This document shows, piece after piece, positions 1 through 9,197 of a DNA stretch of 64,000 bases (position 1 is the stretch's first letter; each line of letters starts with the position of its first letter). Source of the DNA: Actinobacteria bacterium IMCC26207 (GTDB lineage: Bacteria; Actinomycetota; Acidimicrobiia; Acidimicrobiales; Microtrichaceae); the NCBI GenBank assembly GCA_001025035.1, contig LCZK01000009.1, positions 62,001-126,000 of the forward strand. Direction: 5' to 3'. Below the pieces are notes generated by a model. The model worked only from the letters and a program-made list of their open reading frames with translations, was not told the origin of the DNA and ran no database searches. The position numbers and the translations under genes were made by a program.

Positions 1-535
1 CATCGAGAACTGGTTTGTTCCCCAGGAGAATCTGATCGGCGAAGAGAGTGGCATCGGCAAGGGTTTTTATTACCAGATGGCAGGGTTTGAGAACGGGCGG
101 CTGCAGACTGCCGCTCGGGCCCTCGGCGTGATGCAATCCGCACTCGAAGAGGCCCGGCAGTATTCTCTTGATCGTTCAGTGTTTGGTGAGCCAATTCACA
201 ACTACCAACTCATTCAAGCCAAGCTCGGCCGCATGGCCATCACCATTCAGGGTGCTCGACAGTTTGCCTATGAGGTTGCTCGCATGATGGCAAAGGGCGA
301 GGGCGCACTCGAGGCTTCGATGATTAAGGCCTACGTGTGCAAGGCCGCTGAGTGGGTGACGCGAGAAGCAATGCAGATTCATGGCGGCATGGGTTACGCC
401 GAGGAATACACAGTCAGCCGACTCTTTGTGGACGCGAGGGTGCTCTCAATCTTTGAAGGCGCAGACGAGACCCTGTGCCTCAAGGTCATAGCGAAGCAAC
501 TCGTAGCCCGTCACGCCGAGACTCACGCCAGGTAA
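1..535 (+). CDS. acyl-CoA dehydrogenase, C-terminal part (5' end outside window)
   Basis: FAD-dependent acyl-CoA dehydrogenase, which introduces the trans-2 double bond into an acyl-CoA in beta-oxidation or branched-chain catabolism and passes electrons to ETF. The frame is already open at base 2, so only the last 177 residues are present, essentially the C-terminal helical domain. The block DRSVFGEPIHNYQ, the stretch QIHGGMGYAEEY and the segment SIFEGADETL are the family's C-terminal signatures; the Glu of FEGADE sits where many members keep the catalytic base. The gene ends 59 bases before a convergent aldehyde dehydrogenase. The substrate chain cannot be told from this part. Family assignment is firm; substrate unknown. 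Confidence 0.93.
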   Translation, partial: IENWFVPQENLIGEESGIGKGFYYQMAGFENGRLQTAARALGVMQSALEEARQYSLDRSVFGEPIHNYQLIQAKLGRMAITIQGARQFAYEVARMMAKGEGALEASMIKAYVCKAAEWVTREAMQIHGGMGYAEEYTVSRLFVDARVLSIFEGADETLCLKVIAKQLVARHAETHAR

Positions 536-594
536 GCCGGTCTGTGGGTGGGGGTCTCCTCCTGCACCACTCGCAACAACTGCTGACCTTGGGT

Positions 595-2043
595 CTAAAA
601 CTTGATCATTACGTGTTTGAGTTCGGTGTAGTGCTCAAGGGCGTATACCGACATATCTTTTCCGTACCCTGACTGCTTAAAGCCGCCATGAGGCATTTCG
701 GAAACGATCGGGATGTGATCGTTTACCCAGACAGTGCCGAATTGCAGGCGCTTGGACATCCGCATAGCCCGGCCAACATCGCTAGTCCACACAGAAGCAG
801 CCAGACCAAAGTCCACGTCATTCGCCCATGCCAGGGCCTGAGCTTCGTCGCTAAACCGCTGCAGGCTCACCACAGGACCAAAGACTTCTCGCTGCACAAT
901 CTCGGCATCTTGTGCTGGGTTCACGAGCACGGTTGGCTCGTAGAAAAACCCTGCACCTGCCCGGACAGATCCCCCGGTGGTGAGTTCGGCCCCAGCAGCT
1001 ACTGCCCGATCCACCATGCCCGCCACACGAGACTGTTGCTCTGCAGAGATCACGGGCCCAACGGCAACATCCGGGTCGAATGGGTCGCCCACCTTGAGCG
1101 CTGCAACAGCAGCAGTCAGGCGTTCTGCTAGGTCATCAAACACTGCAGGGCCGGCAATCACTCGACAAGGAGCAGTGCAGTCTTGGCCTGAGTTGTAGTA
1201 ACTGGCCTCGGCAAGGGTCGAAACCACTGCCTCGATATCTGCATCGTCAAAGACAATCACCGGAGCCTTACCGCCGAGCTCAAGATGTACTCGCTTGAGA
1301 TTGTCAGATGCAGATTTTGCAATGAGTTTGCCAGTGCCGACATCTCCGGTGACCGAAACCATGGCTACATCTGGGTGCGCCACGAGCGCCGCCCCCGTTG
1401 TCTCACCTTGACCAAGAACCAAGTTGAACACGCCAGGAGGAAAGATCTCGGCGGCAAGTTCGGCCAGACGAATAGCACTCAGAGGAGTGAGTTCCGAAGG
1501 CTTCAGCACGACTGTATTGCCAGTTGCGAGTGCAGGACCGATCTTCCAAGTTGCCATATTGAGCGGGTAGTTCCACGGCGCAATCGACGCGATAACTCCG
1601 AGTGGGTCGCGCCTCAAAAATGAGGTGTGATCAGCCATGTACTCCCCTGCTGCACGGCCATCAAGGAACCGTGCAGCTGCAGCGAAGAACCGAAAGTTGT
1701 CCACTGTGAGGTCGAACTCAAAGTCGATAATCGATAGCGGCTTGCCAACATTGAGAGCCTCGATCTGCTTGAGCCTGTCAAGGTCACCTTCAATCGCATC
1801 GGCAAGGGCCGAGAGCATCTCGAAGCGCTCACGCGGTGTGGTCTCGGACCAAGTTGTGAATGCCTCGGTGGCTGCGACGACGGCTTCATCAACATCAGCG
1901 GCATCAGAACTAGCAACCTGAGCAATCACGCCACCTGTGGCCGGGTCGAGCACCTGATCTGTCAAGCCGGAACGAGCAGGCCTGAACTCACCATTGATGA
2001 AGTTCATGCCATTACTCAAGTCAACGCTGTTGGGTGTATCCAT
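595..2043 (-). CDS. aldehyde dehydrogenase, gamma-aminobutyraldehyde type
   Basis: NAD(P)-dependent aldehyde dehydrogenase of 482 residues, full length for the superfamily. PWNYP (about 156-160) and Lys181 of VVLKPSE form the coenzyme site, Glu255 of LELGGKAP is the general base and Cys289 of SGQDCTAPCR is the nucleophile. The GQDCTA(A/P)CR context is typical of 1-pyrroline/4-aminobutyraldehyde dehydrogenases (PatD-like) more than of betaine or succinate-semialdehyde enzymes, so oxidation of an amino-aldehyde from putrescine is the best guess. An AAGGAG ribosome site precedes the ATG. A PuuB-like amine oxidase lies about 3 kb upstream on the same strand, which fits polyamine breakdown but does not prove it. 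Confidence 0.85.
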   Translation of the reverse strand: MDTPNSVDLSNGMNFINGEFRPARSGLTDQVLDPATGGVIAQVASSDAADVDEAVVAATEAFTTWSETTPRERFEMLSALADAIEGDLDRLKQIEALNVGKPLSIIDFEFDLTVDNFRFFAAAARFLDGRAAGEYMADHTSFLRRDPLGVIASIAPWNYPLNMATWKIGPALATGNTVVLKPSELTPLSAIRLAELAAEIFPPGVFNLVLGQGETTGAALVAHPDVAMVSVTGDVGTGKLIAKSASDNLKRVHLELGGKAPVIVFDDADIEAVVSTLAEASYYNSGQDCTAPCRVIAGPAVFDDLAERLTAAVAALKVGDPFDPDVAVGPVISAEQQSRVAGMVDRAVAAGAELTTGGSVRAGAGFFYEPTVLVNPAQDAEIVQREVFGPVVSLQRFSDEAQALAWANDVDFGLAASVWTSDVGRAMRMSKRLQFGTVWVNDHIPIVSEMPHGGFKQSGYGKDMSVYALEHYTELKHVMIKF

Positions 2044-2089
2044 ATGCAGGCTCCTTAGCTGAATCTGTAGATCTTTTCACGCCGTTGAG

Positions 2090-3139
2090 TCACCACCAAC
2101 CGCGGCGTTTCATGACATAAAGCGACCCAATTATTGTTATGAGGTTCAGGCCGATCCCAAGGATCAGGAATGCCATTGACGAATTCACGCTTCGTACCAA
2201 GAAGGCAAAGTTCATTCCAAAGAAGCCGGTAATAAACATGAGTGGCAAGAACACTGTGGACACGGTTGCCAGCTTCTTCATAATGTCGTTCTGGCGATAG
2301 TTCACTTGGTTCATGTAGATATCCATCACTGCAGAGAGACGATCACGTTCGCTCTCAACTTGATCACCCACATGGGCAAGATCAACTGCAAGGTCGCGTA
2401 AATGGCGCCGTGCATCCTCAGAGACATCCGCAAGGGCATCGATGATGACAAACCTTCCGGCTCCCACTAAGTCTCGAGCGGGGTCAACTGCTCGGCGGAA
2501 CGTGTTCACCCTCTTGCGAAGGTCCAGTAGCTTTTCGATCTGACTGGTGCTCGGGTCATCGTGAAGGATGCTGGTCTCGAGCTCTGTGAGTTCCTCATCA
2601 ACGGTGTCGAGCGCATCTGCGAACGTGCCCACCAAAACTGACAGGATTCGAGAGAGTATCGCCGGCACCGTAGTAGTGGGAGTCATCATTTTGTCGGCTC
2701 TGTCGTGAAGAAGCTCCACCGGAGGACAAGGCCCATTGCGGACAGTCACGACGCGGTGCTGCATCACGTAGACGTGCACCTCCATCATGGTGCGGGCATC
2801 TGCAGCTACCCCATAGGCAACTAGCAGCAAATAGCTGTCGTACTCAGAGAGTCGAGTGCGCTGATTAAAGTCCGCTGAATCAGAGAGCATCTCGTCATCA
2901 ATCCCAAACAGTTTGACCATGCGCTCTAAGTCACCTTGGTCCGGTGTCGCGCAGTCCAACCACATGAGTTGGTTGGAATCCATCGCAGCTCTGATCTCGA
3001 CCCAAGTGGGATGTTCCGTGTGGGTTCCATTCACAAGCAGCGAGGCATGCTCGAGCACCAAGTCCTCGACAATCTCCGGCTTCTCATTGATGGTCACAGC
3101 CTCACAGCCTAGGTTCTCGCCCCGCAGACATGCCTGCAA
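2090..3139 (-). CDS. corA: CorA-family divalent cation channel
   Basis: Membrane channel for Mg2+ (or Co2+/Ni2+) uptake. The protein has a long soluble N-terminal domain and two C-terminal membrane helices (about residues 285-310 and 320-343). The family's invariant Gly-Met-Asn follows the first helix in GFFGMNFAF, and the tail is short and basic (KRRGWW). The length of up to 349 aa is normal. The start is unsure: the longest frame opens with TTG at 3139, while a GTG at 3097 has GAGG just ahead. The gene begins 14 bases after the stop of the upstream HpcH/HpaI lyase and is probably cotranscribed with it, an unusual partner for an ion channel. Family call is firm; ion choice is not visible. 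Confidence 0.88.
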   Translation of the reverse strand: MQACLRGENLGCEAVTINEKPEIVEDLVLEHASLLVNGTHTEHPTWVEIRAAMDSNQLMWLDCATPDQGDLERMVKLFGIDDEMLSDSADFNQRTRLSEYDSYLLLVAYGVAADARTMMEVHVYVMQHRVVTVRNGPCPPVELLHDRADKMMTPTTTVPAILSRILSVLVGTFADALDTVDEELTELETSILHDDPSTSQIEKLLDLRKRVNTFRRAVDPARDLVGAGRFVIIDALADVSEDARRHLRDLAVDLAHVGDQVESERDRLSAVMDIYMNQVNYRQNDIMKKLATVSTVFLPLMFITGFFGMNFAFLVRSVNSSMAFLILGIGLNLITIIGSLYVMKRRGWW

Positions 3140-3153
3140 TCTTCTGGGGCTGA

Positions 3154-4029
3154 CTACTGCGTATTCAATGCCTGAATAGCTACATCAATAGCTAGGGCGC
3201 GTCGGGCGTTATCGACATGCAGGTTTTCGATCATTTTTCCATCCACAGTCACGACCCCAAGTCCCGCTGCGACTCCTGCCTCGAATGCCTCGATCACCCT
3301 GCGCGAGTACTCAATCTCTTCTTCAGTGGGAGCAAATGCTGCGTTCGCTGGCTCCACCTGAGTGGGGTGCACGAGCGTCTTGCCATCAAAGCCCATCTGC
3401 GCGGCCTGCTCTGCCTCAAGGGCAAACCCCTCTGGGTTACGAACCTCGTTGTACACCCCGTCCAGAATCACCTTGTCCGCGTAGCGAGCAGCGTTGACGG
3501 CACGAGCTAGGCCCCAAAGTAACGGCTGCCGCCCGGGTACCAAAGCGGCGCGCAACTCTTTGGCAAGATCGTTCGTGCCCATGATGAGCACGGTCAGACG
3601 CTCCGAACAGGATGCAATCTCAACGGCGTTCTCGATAGCTGCTGGAGTCTCGAGCATGGCCCAGATGGTGGTGTGGCTGGGTGCGCCAGCTGCTTCCATC
3701 AAGGATTCGACGGCAGCAACATCTGCTGCGCTATTGATCTTGGGTACCACGATGCCCGAGGGTGCAGCGGCACAGGCAGAGCGAACGTCAGCCTCGTGCC
3801 ACTCGGTATCAATGGAGTTCACACGAATGGTCAATTCACGCTGGCCGTACTCTCCGCTCGTAACAGCGGCAGCCACCTTCTCCCTGGCCACGGCTTTCAT
3901 ATCAGGCGCTACCGAATCCTCGGTATCAAAGATGATCGCGTCCGTGGGAAGGGTCTTGGCTTTCTCTAAGGCTTTGTCATTCGCACCTGGCATGTAGAGG
4001 ACGCTTCGGCGTGGACGGAACTCACTCAT
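3154..4029 (-). CDS. HpcH/HpaI aldolase / citrate lyase beta-like CoA-ester lyase
   Basis: TIM-barrel lyase of the CitE/malyl-CoA lyase family, 291 aa. The N-terminal RRSVLYMPGAND segment and the metal-ligand region DTEDSVAP match the family, as do RVNSIDTEWHEAD and the later IWAMLETPAAIENA (Glu near the CoA/metal site). Stand-alone CitE-like proteins of this length cleave or thio-hydrolyse malyl-CoA, citramalyl-CoA or related 3-hydroxy-acyl-CoAs. There are no citrate lyase alpha or gamma subunit genes nearby, so it is not part of fermentative citrate lyase. A second, more distant member of the same fold starts 71 bases upstream on the same strand. The spacer between them carries a 10-bp triple repeat. 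Exact substrate unknown. Confidence 0.85.
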   Translation of the reverse strand: MSEFRPRRSVLYMPGANDKALEKAKTLPTDAIIFDTEDSVAPDMKAVAREKVAAAVTSGEYGQRELTIRVNSIDTEWHEADVRSACAAAPSGIVVPKINSAADVAAVESLMEAAGAPSHTTIWAMLETPAAIENAVEIASCSERLTVLIMGTNDLAKELRAALVPGRQPLLWGLARAVNAARYADKVILDGVYNEVRNPEGFALEAEQAAQMGFDGKTLVHPTQVEPANAAFAPTEEEIEYSRRVIEAFEAGVAAGLGVVTVDGKMIENLHVDNARRALAIDVAIQALNTQ

Positions 4030-4054
4030 GGTATTTCTCGTTTCGTGTAGCAGT

Positions 4055-4084
4055 TCAGGACAGGTCAGGGCGGGTCAGGACAGG
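4055..4084. repeat. 10-bp tandem repeat, three copies
   Basis: Between the two HpcH/HpaI genes the sequence tcaggacagg occurs at 4055-4064, a variant tcagggcggg at 4065-4074, and the first form again at 4075-4084. It lies in the spacer, immediately upstream of the start region of the lyase that begins at 4029. It is one of about a dozen short tandem duplications in this window. Confidence 0.85.
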
Positions 4085-4100
4085 AATCCTAGGCAGAGAA

Positions 4101-5144
4101 CTAGAAGCCGTAACTTGCTGCTAGTTCGGGGTCGCGCTCGGAGAGTTGCCGGGCCAGTTCAACCACAACATGGCACTGCTTGACCGAGGCATCGTCCTCC
4201 ATCTTTCCGTTCAGCATGATGGCCCCGGTGCCGTCACCCATGGCTTCGATTACCTCGCGGGCATGATCAACCTCGGAAGGTTCTGGCGAGAAGACCTTCT
4301 TCGCAATTGCAATCTGTACTGGGTGCAGCGACCACGCTCCCACGCAGCCCAGCAAATAGGCGTTGCGGAATTGATCCTCGCATGCGAGCACGTCTTTGAT
4401 GTCACCAAAGGGCCCGTAGTAGGGAAGGATCCCATTCGCTGCGCAGGCATCAACCATGCGCGCAATGGTGTAGTGCCACAGATCCTGCTGATACGTGGTG
4501 CGAGGTGCATCATCAGCATGCGGGTCTTCTCGCACCAAATAACCTGGGTGACCGCCACCAACTCTGGTGGTTTTCATTCGACGATTCGCAGCCAAATCCG
4601 CTGGCCCAAGTGATAGGCCCTGCATTCGGGGGGAAGCGGCGCAGATCTCTTCGACGTTGGCAACTCCACGCGCTGTCTCCAAAATTGCATGGACCATCAG
4701 CGGCTTCTTCAGGCCGGCCTTAGCTTCGAGCTGTGCCAACAGGCGATCCACATAATGGATGTCTTCGGGCCCTTCGACTTTGGGAATCATGATGACGTCA
4801 AGCTTGTCCCCCACTTCACCAACAAGTACCTCAAGGTCATCAAGTGCCCATGGCGAGTCCAGGCTGTTCACTCTGGTCCAGAGCTGGGTATCCCCCATTG
4901 GAACAGTTTTTGCTACACGAACGAGTCCCTCTCGGGCTGCCTCTTTGGCGTCCATCGGGATTGCATCTTCCAAGTTGCCCAAAAGGACATCCACGGTCGG
5001 TGCAATCTCTGGCAGCTTCGCCGTGACCTTTTCTAGGTGAGGCGGAAAGAAATGAATCATGCGAGAGGGCCGAAAAGGGATCTCTCTGAGTGGCTCGGGG
5101 GCACCAGCGGCCAGCGGCTTGAAGAAGTCTTTGGGATTACGCAT
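4101..5144 (-). CDS. HpcH/HpaI family CoA-ester lyase (malyl-CoA lyase-like)
   Basis: Second member of the CitE/malyl-CoA lyase fold, 347 aa and therefore longer than its neighbour. Visible family features are [18 protein letters not shown] (metal-binding Glu/Asp of the LEDAxP motif), [46 protein letters not shown] and the C-terminal [16 protein letters not shown]. These resemble L-malyl-CoA/beta-methylmalyl-CoA lyases more than short CitE proteins. An AGGAGAT ribosome site stands just before the ATG. Together with the next gene it may form a two-step route for a 3-hydroxydicarboxyl-CoA. This is an inference from adjacency only; the two could also act on different substrates. Confidence 0.84.
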   Translation of the reverse strand: MRNPKDFFKPLAAGAPEPLREIPFRPSRMIHFFPPHLEKVTAKLPEIAPTVDVLLGNLEDAIPMDAKEAAREGLVRVAKTVPMGDTQLWTRVNSLDSPWALDDLEVLVGEVGDKLDVIMIPKVEGPEDIHYVDRLLAQLEAKAGLKKPLMVHAILETARGVANVEEICAASPRMQGLSLGPADLAANRRMKTTRVGGGHPGYLVREDPHADDAPRTTYQQDLWHYTIARMVDACAANGILPYYGPFGDIKDVLACEDQFRNAYLLGCVGAWSLHPVQIAIAKKVFSPEPSEVDHAREVIEAMGDGTGAIMLNGKMEDDASVKQCHVVVELARQLSERDPELAASYGF

Positions 5145-5253
5145 GGGTATCTCCTAGGAAGCGAATAGCCAACGTGGCCAAGCAGGACAGTCTGACGTTA
5201 CGGACCGAAAGCTAGGGTGAGCAATTCGCTGGCTTCCAAGAGACTGTAAGGGT

Positions 5254-6678
5254 TTAGCTATCGAATCCGAGCCCAAGGGCATCCAAGGTTCGCAGCCAAG
5301 CACCCCGCCGGCCTTGATGGGCATCGGCTCGGGCAATTGCCCGGCGCGTGTACTGGATCCCAGCAGTGCGAATTGGCTCCGGCGGAAACGGCAACATCTT
5401 CTTGCGCACTAGGTCAAGCTGCAGCAGTTCTGATTGCGGTTGATACAGCAAGTCAAGACATACACGAGCACCAAACCTGGTAGCGCCTACCCCCAGACCG
5501 GTATAGCCAGCGGCATAGGCAACTCGGCCATCTAGGGCAGTACCAAAGCCCACCGAAAACCTTGTCGAGGTGTCAATCACTCCCCCCCAACGATGGCTGA
5601 ACTGCAAACCCTCTAGCTGTGGAAACGTCCGAAAGAACTGTTCGGCCAGCAGTTGATGCGACTCAGGGCGTTGATCAAGCTTCGGATGCACTTTGCCCCA
5701 GTTGTAGAACACTGCGTCATAGCCGCCCCACAGAATTCGGTTGTCTTGGGTAAGGCGGTAGTAATGGAATTGATTGGATGAATCAGCTAGGCCTTGGCGG
5801 CCCTTCCACCCAACCGAGTCCAACTGCTGGGAACTCAACGGTTCGGTAGCAAGGACGTAGTCGTACACCGGCACCACACGTCGATTGATGGCACGTAACG
5901 GGCTTGGGAACGCCCCCGTGCCGAGCACCACGGCATTCGCCCGAATTTCTCCACCAGGACTGCCCGGGCTCTGAGTGCGCAGCAAAACTCCTGCTCCACT
6001 GCGCAACATGGTCACCATGGTGGTGTTGTCGAAGATGCGCACCCCCAGTCGCCGGCAGGCAGCGGCAAGTCCCCAAGCGAGGCGAGCCGGATCCACGAGG
6101 CCCTCACCAGAGTCAACTTGGGCCGCAGCAAGATAAGTCGGAGAGTGGACCTGAGCTCGAGCTTGTTCAGCCTCAAGAAATTCAGCATGCTCGCCATACT
6201 CTTTGAGTAAGTCAACAAACTCAGCAACCCCACTCACTTGCCATTCGGCATCGGCCACAATCAGGTTGCCAGTCATCTCGAGAGCAGCGTCAATCTGGTG
6301 GGTCTGCAGACTGGCTACGAGGCCATCAAAATTCTCTTGACCGAGCCGAACGAGTTCCCTGACCTGTTTTGGAAACCTGGCAACCCCATTGGCTAGCCCA
6401 TGAGTCAACGTGGCCGATAGAAACCCGCCGTTCCTCGAGGAAGCCTGCTCGCCGATTCTTCCGGAATCGATCAGGATGACTTCTAGGGACGGGTCCCGCT
6501 CTTTTGCCTGCAGTGCCGCCCAAAGTCCGGTGAACCCACCACCGACCACTGCAAGATCTGCCTGAACAGTGCCCTCGAGAGACTCATTTTCTGGTGGTCG
6601 GTCTGAACTATCGAGCCACAGGACTGATCCCTGCGAGTGCTGCAATGCTTTCCGAGCGTGTTCCTTCTCAATGTCCAT
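5254..6678 (-). CDS. FAD-dependent amine/amino-acid oxidoreductase (DAO family, PuuB-like)
   Basis: Flavoprotein of 474 aa. The dinucleotide-binding motif is at about residues 38-50 (DLAVVGGGFTGLWAAL), followed by SSRNGGF, the N-terminal arrangement of the OrdL/PuuB branch of the D-amino-acid oxidase family. The C-terminal part has RWGGVIDTSTRFSVGFG and YAAGYTGLGVGATRFGA, the usual FAD-closing motif. Members oxidise secondary or primary amines such as gamma-glutamylputrescine or N-methyl amino acids. The frame ends about 110 bases before the downstream lyase and starts only 26 bases from a divergent quinone oxidoreductase gene, so the two promoters must overlap. The amine substrate is not established. 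Confidence 0.85.
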   Translation of the reverse strand: MDIEKEHARKALQHSQGSVLWLDSSDRPPENESLEGTVQADLAVVGGGFTGLWAALQAKERDPSLEVILIDSGRIGEQASSRNGGFLSATLTHGLANGVARFPKQVRELVRLGQENFDGLVASLQTHQIDAALEMTGNLIVADAEWQVSGVAEFVDLLKEYGEHAEFLEAEQARAQVHSPTYLAAAQVDSGEGLVDPARLAWGLAAACRRLGVRIFDNTTMVTMLRSGAGVLLRTQSPGSPGGEIRANAVVLGTGAFPSPLRAINRRVVPVYDYVLATEPLSSQQLDSVGWKGRQGLADSSNQFHYYRLTQDNRILWGGYDAVFYNWGKVHPKLDQRPESHQLLAEQFFRTFPQLEGLQFSHRWGGVIDTSTRFSVGFGTALDGRVAYAAGYTGLGVGATRFGARVCLDLLYQPQSELLQLDLVRKKMLPFPPEPIRTAGIQYTRRAIARADAHQGRRGAWLRTLDALGLGFDS

Positions 6679-6692
6679 CAGTTCCTACAGCC

Positions 6693-6698
6693 TAAACT
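6693..6698 (+). promoter_or_regulatory. -10-like box for leaderless transcription
   Basis: TAAACT lies exactly six bases before the ATG at 6705, and no ribosome site is present. This places the expected start of transcription at or next to the A of the start codon, the pattern of leaderless genes in actinobacteria. Confidence 0.6.
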
Positions 6699-6704
6699 CA
6701 TCTC

Positions 6705-7676
6705 ATGCGTGCTGTGATGTGTCGAGAGCTAGGCGAGCCCGAATCCCTTGTTGTAGAACAGATCCCAACGGCGTCATGTTCGCCCAATCAAGTCAGGGTA
6801 CATATCTGGGCTAGCGGGCTGAATTATGTGGATGCACTATTTGTGCAGGGCAAATACCAGATTCGGCCTCAGTTGCCGTTCATCCCGGGGTCTGAGATTG
6901 CTGGCGAGATCACCGAAATCGGTGAGCAGGTTCAAGGCTTCAACGTCGGCGACCGGGTCTTTGCATCCATTGGACTCGGCGGATTTGCCGACGAGGCAGT
7001 TCTGAGCCCTTCTCAGATCGTTCCCATTCCTGACCGCCTGAGCTATGCCCAAGCCGCGACGATGACACAGAGCTACGCAACGGCCTGGTACTCACTCACT
7101 CAACGGACTCAGCTTGCGCCAGAAGAATGGGTGGTAGTGCTTGGCGCCGCAGGCGGAGTCGGTCTGGCAATGATTGACGTTGCGAGGGCTCATGGAGCCA
7201 AGGTCATCGCCGTGGCATCGACAAGTGAGAAGCTTCGACTCTGTATTGAGCGTGGGGCGCACGGGGTGATTGATTCCTCGACTGAGGACCTGAAGACTCG
7301 GGTTCGAGAGTTGACCGGCGGCGGGGCTGACATCGTGGTTGACCCAGTGGGCGGCCCACTTGCAGAGTCTGCATTGCGGTCCCTAGGAAACAATGGCCGA
7401 TACCTGGTGATCGGGTTTGCCTCGGGTGTCATTCCATCGCTTCCCGCAAATCAAATTCTGCTCCGCAACCGTCAGGTCATTGGCGTTGACTGGGGCGCCT
7501 GGGCAATGGAAACCCCTGCAGACAACGCCACGCTTCTTGGAGAGGTCATAGCGGCAATAGAAGAAGGTGCGATTACCCCGGTCGAGCCACAGTCCTATGC
7601 GCTGGCCGAGGCAGGCACTGCCCTTCGAGATCTGCTTGATCGCCGACTCGTGGGCAAGGCCTGCCTGAGTTCTTAG
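6705..7676 (+). CDS. zinc-independent quinone oxidoreductase (NADPH:quinone reductase family)
   Basis: Medium-chain dehydrogenase/reductase of 323 aa in the QOR branch. The N-terminal GroES-like domain carries FIPGSEIAGEI and FNVGDRVFA, and the Rossmann domain has VLGAAGGVGLAMIDVARAHGAKV. The Cys/His zinc ligands of alcohol dehydrogenases are absent, as expected for QOR. It reduces quinones or related enones with NADPH in the cytoplasm. The start at 6705 is favoured by the TAAACT box six bases upstream. Its stop codon is embedded in a 19-bp sequence that is duplicated immediately downstream. Family call is firm; natural substrate unknown. Confidence 0.9.
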   Translation: MRAVMCRELGEPESLVVEQIPTASCSPNQVRVHIWASGLNYVDALFVQGKYQIRPQLPFIPGSEIAGEITEIGEQVQGFNVGDRVFASIGLGGFADEAVLSPSQIVPIPDRLSYAQAATMTQSYATAWYSLTQRTQLAPEEWVVVLGAAGGVGLAMIDVARAHGAKVIAVASTSEKLRLCIERGAHGVIDSSTEDLKTRVRELTGGGADIVVDPVGGPLAESALRSLGNNGRYLVIGFASGVIPSLPANQILLRNRQVIGVDWGAWAMETPADNATLLGEVIAAIEEGAITPVEPQSYALAEAGTALRDLLDRRLVGKACLSS

Positions 7677-7711
7677 CCAAAAACAGCCCCACTTCTTAGC
7701 CAAAAACAGCC
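7670..7711. repeat. 19-bp direct repeat that duplicates a stop codon
   Basis: ttcttagccaaaaacagcc occurs at 7670-7688 and again at 7693-7711, a period of 23. The first copy includes the last serine codon and the TAG of the quinone oxidoreductase gene; the second lies between the two convergent genes. The copies are identical over 19 bases. Confidence 0.9.
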
Positions 7712-7724
7712 TGAGCAGTTTGCC

Positions 7725-8483
7725 TTATGAGGCTGCCTGCTGAGACCCAAGAGCCGTTACAAGAGTCCCAAACTGATCAATCGGAACTTCGCCAGAGGCA
7801 CGCTGGGTGACTTTGCCTGCGGAGTCCATCATGACGAAGTAGGGAAACCCGGGCAGACCATATGCCTGAGCGGCAGTACCAGCGGGATCATCCAGCATCA
7901 CCTTGGGAGTAAAGCCCTCTTTGATCACCCATTTTGAGGGTGGATAATTTGCTTGATCTCGCTTCACCGAGGTGCTGACAGCATAGAAGTCAACGTTTTT
8001 TGGCAAATTACCCTCGTCGATCCACTTCTGAATGAGCGGGACCTCTGCCTGGCAATGCGGGCACCAGTGCGCAACGAAGATCACTACCTTGGCTCGACCA
8101 TCAGCAGGATCGATCTTGACAGGACTGCCATCGAAACTAAATCCCTCAAGCACTGGCGGCGTTTGCCCAACGGCAGGGTCCTCGGCTGGCGGAGCCACCA
8201 TAGAACTGGTTTGGGGGTAAGCGGCTAACGGTTCGCCGATTACGGTGACCGAGGCTTGTTCCTGCTTTGCGTTCTGTGCGGCCTGCGCACCGGTGTCGTT
8301 CGAGATAGCTGCAGTGTCTGCGTTGTTCTCGCTACGCGTAACGAAGAATGCTATGGCGCCAAGAACGAGCACCACAGCAACGGTGGCGCCCACAATAATC
8401 AGGCCAGTTTTTGGCCGGTTGCCCGTGGTTCGATTTGTAAGATTTGAGTAGGGGTCTGCACCCTCATGCTTCTGTTCGTTCAT
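7725..8483 (-). CDS. membrane-anchored thioredoxin-like protein (TlpA/DsbA-type)
   Basis: Protein of 252 aa with one membrane helix (about 27-48) after a short cytoplasmic tail, then an exported thioredoxin-like domain. The active site is Cys141-Pro-His-Cys144 in FVAHWCPHCQAEVPLI, and a cis-Pro loop is visible in YGLPGFPYFVMMD. A CPHC centre is typical of oxidising DsbA-like enzymes, while TlpA reductases usually have CxPC. The gene overlaps the upstream DsbB-like gene by four bases (ATGA), so the two are translationally coupled and most likely form an oxidase/re-oxidation pair for disulfides in exported proteins. Role as oxidant rather than reductant is inferred from partner and motif. Confidence 0.85.
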   Translation of the reverse strand: MNEQKHEGADPYSNLTNRTTGNRPKTGLIIVGATVAVVLVLGAIAFFVTRSENNADTAAISNDTGAQAAQNAKQEQASVTVIGEPLAAYPQTSSMVAPPAEDPAVGQTPPVLEGFSFDGSPVKIDPADGRAKVVIFVAHWCPHCQAEVPLIQKWIDEGNLPKNVDFYAVSTSVKRDQANYPPSKWVIKEGFTPKVMLDDPAGTAAQAYGLPGFPYFVMMDSAGKVTQRASGEVPIDQFGTLVTALGSQQAAS

Positions 8484-9148
8484 GCGTCCTCATTTTCGCT
8501 TGTGGGTTCAGCGCTATCAGGCGCTGGCTGGTTTTGGGCAGGTTGTTCGACGTTGCATGCCAGCAATGCCAGCACGGCTATGAGAGCAAACCCGATTCCG
8601 GCCATCGCAGGAATCGAGAGGAAGTGGAATTTCCAGACCCAGACAGTTGAGCACGGAACGTCTCCGGTGCAGGAGAACGTAACAGTGGAGGGGAATCGTT
8701 CCACCAGATAATGATAAATCGAGATGCCAATACCAATGAGTACGAGCGGCACCGAATACCACTTGACCAGCACATCACGCCTGAGCGCCGCGATCCCCAA
8801 AATGATCACCTGGGGGTACATAACTATGCGCTGAAACCAGCACAGTTCGCAGGGCGGGAACTTGGCTACTTCGGAGAGATACAAGCTTCCTACTGTGCAG
8901 GTCAGTGCCACGAAAAATGCTAGGGGCAATGCGACCTGGCCGATTCCCATCCGCAGTGGCAGCAGCGATGCAGGCAGAGCTGGTCGCTTGGTTGCAGTTC
9001 GCGAGCCGTGGATAACTGCGACAACAGAGAACACCAAACAGACCAGTAAAAATCCGAGACCCAGAACCGCGAGCATCGCTAAAAACAGAGTGACGGTATC
9101 TACGTCCATAGCCTCACTGACTGTACCTGTGGCGTTGAGTCGCGCCAT
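8480..9148 (-). CDS. disulfide bond formation protein, DsbB family
   Basis: Integral membrane protein of 222 aa. The DsbB core begins near residue 65, with Cys100-Glu-Leu-Cys103 in FPPCELCWFQRIVMYPQ, the quinone-linked redox pair plus the conserved WFQR. A second, extracytoplasmic pair, Cys160 and Cys166, sits in TFSCTGDVPCSTVWVWKF. An extra hydrophobic helix (about 19-46) precedes the core. The enzyme would take electrons from the coupled CPHC protein and hand them to quinone. Two starts are possible: ATG 9148 and ATG 9109, the latter close behind GAGG. It is divergent from the glutathione peroxidase gene. Confidence 0.88.
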   Translation of the reverse strand: MARLNATGTVSEAMDVDTVTLFLAMLAVLGLGFLLVCLVFSVVAVIHGSRTATKRPALPASLLPLRMGIGQVALPLAFFVALTCTVGSLYLSEVAKFPPCELCWFQRIVMYPQVIILGIAALRRDVLVKWYSVPLVLIGIGISIYHYLVERFPSTVTFSCTGDVPCSTVWVWKFHFLSIPAMAGIGFALIAVLALLACNVEQPAQNQPAPDSAEPTSENEDA

Positions 9149-9197
9149 AACTCATTGGGAGTTGTCTGAGCAGTTTCTTGGAAACTTCTAAGTCGAC

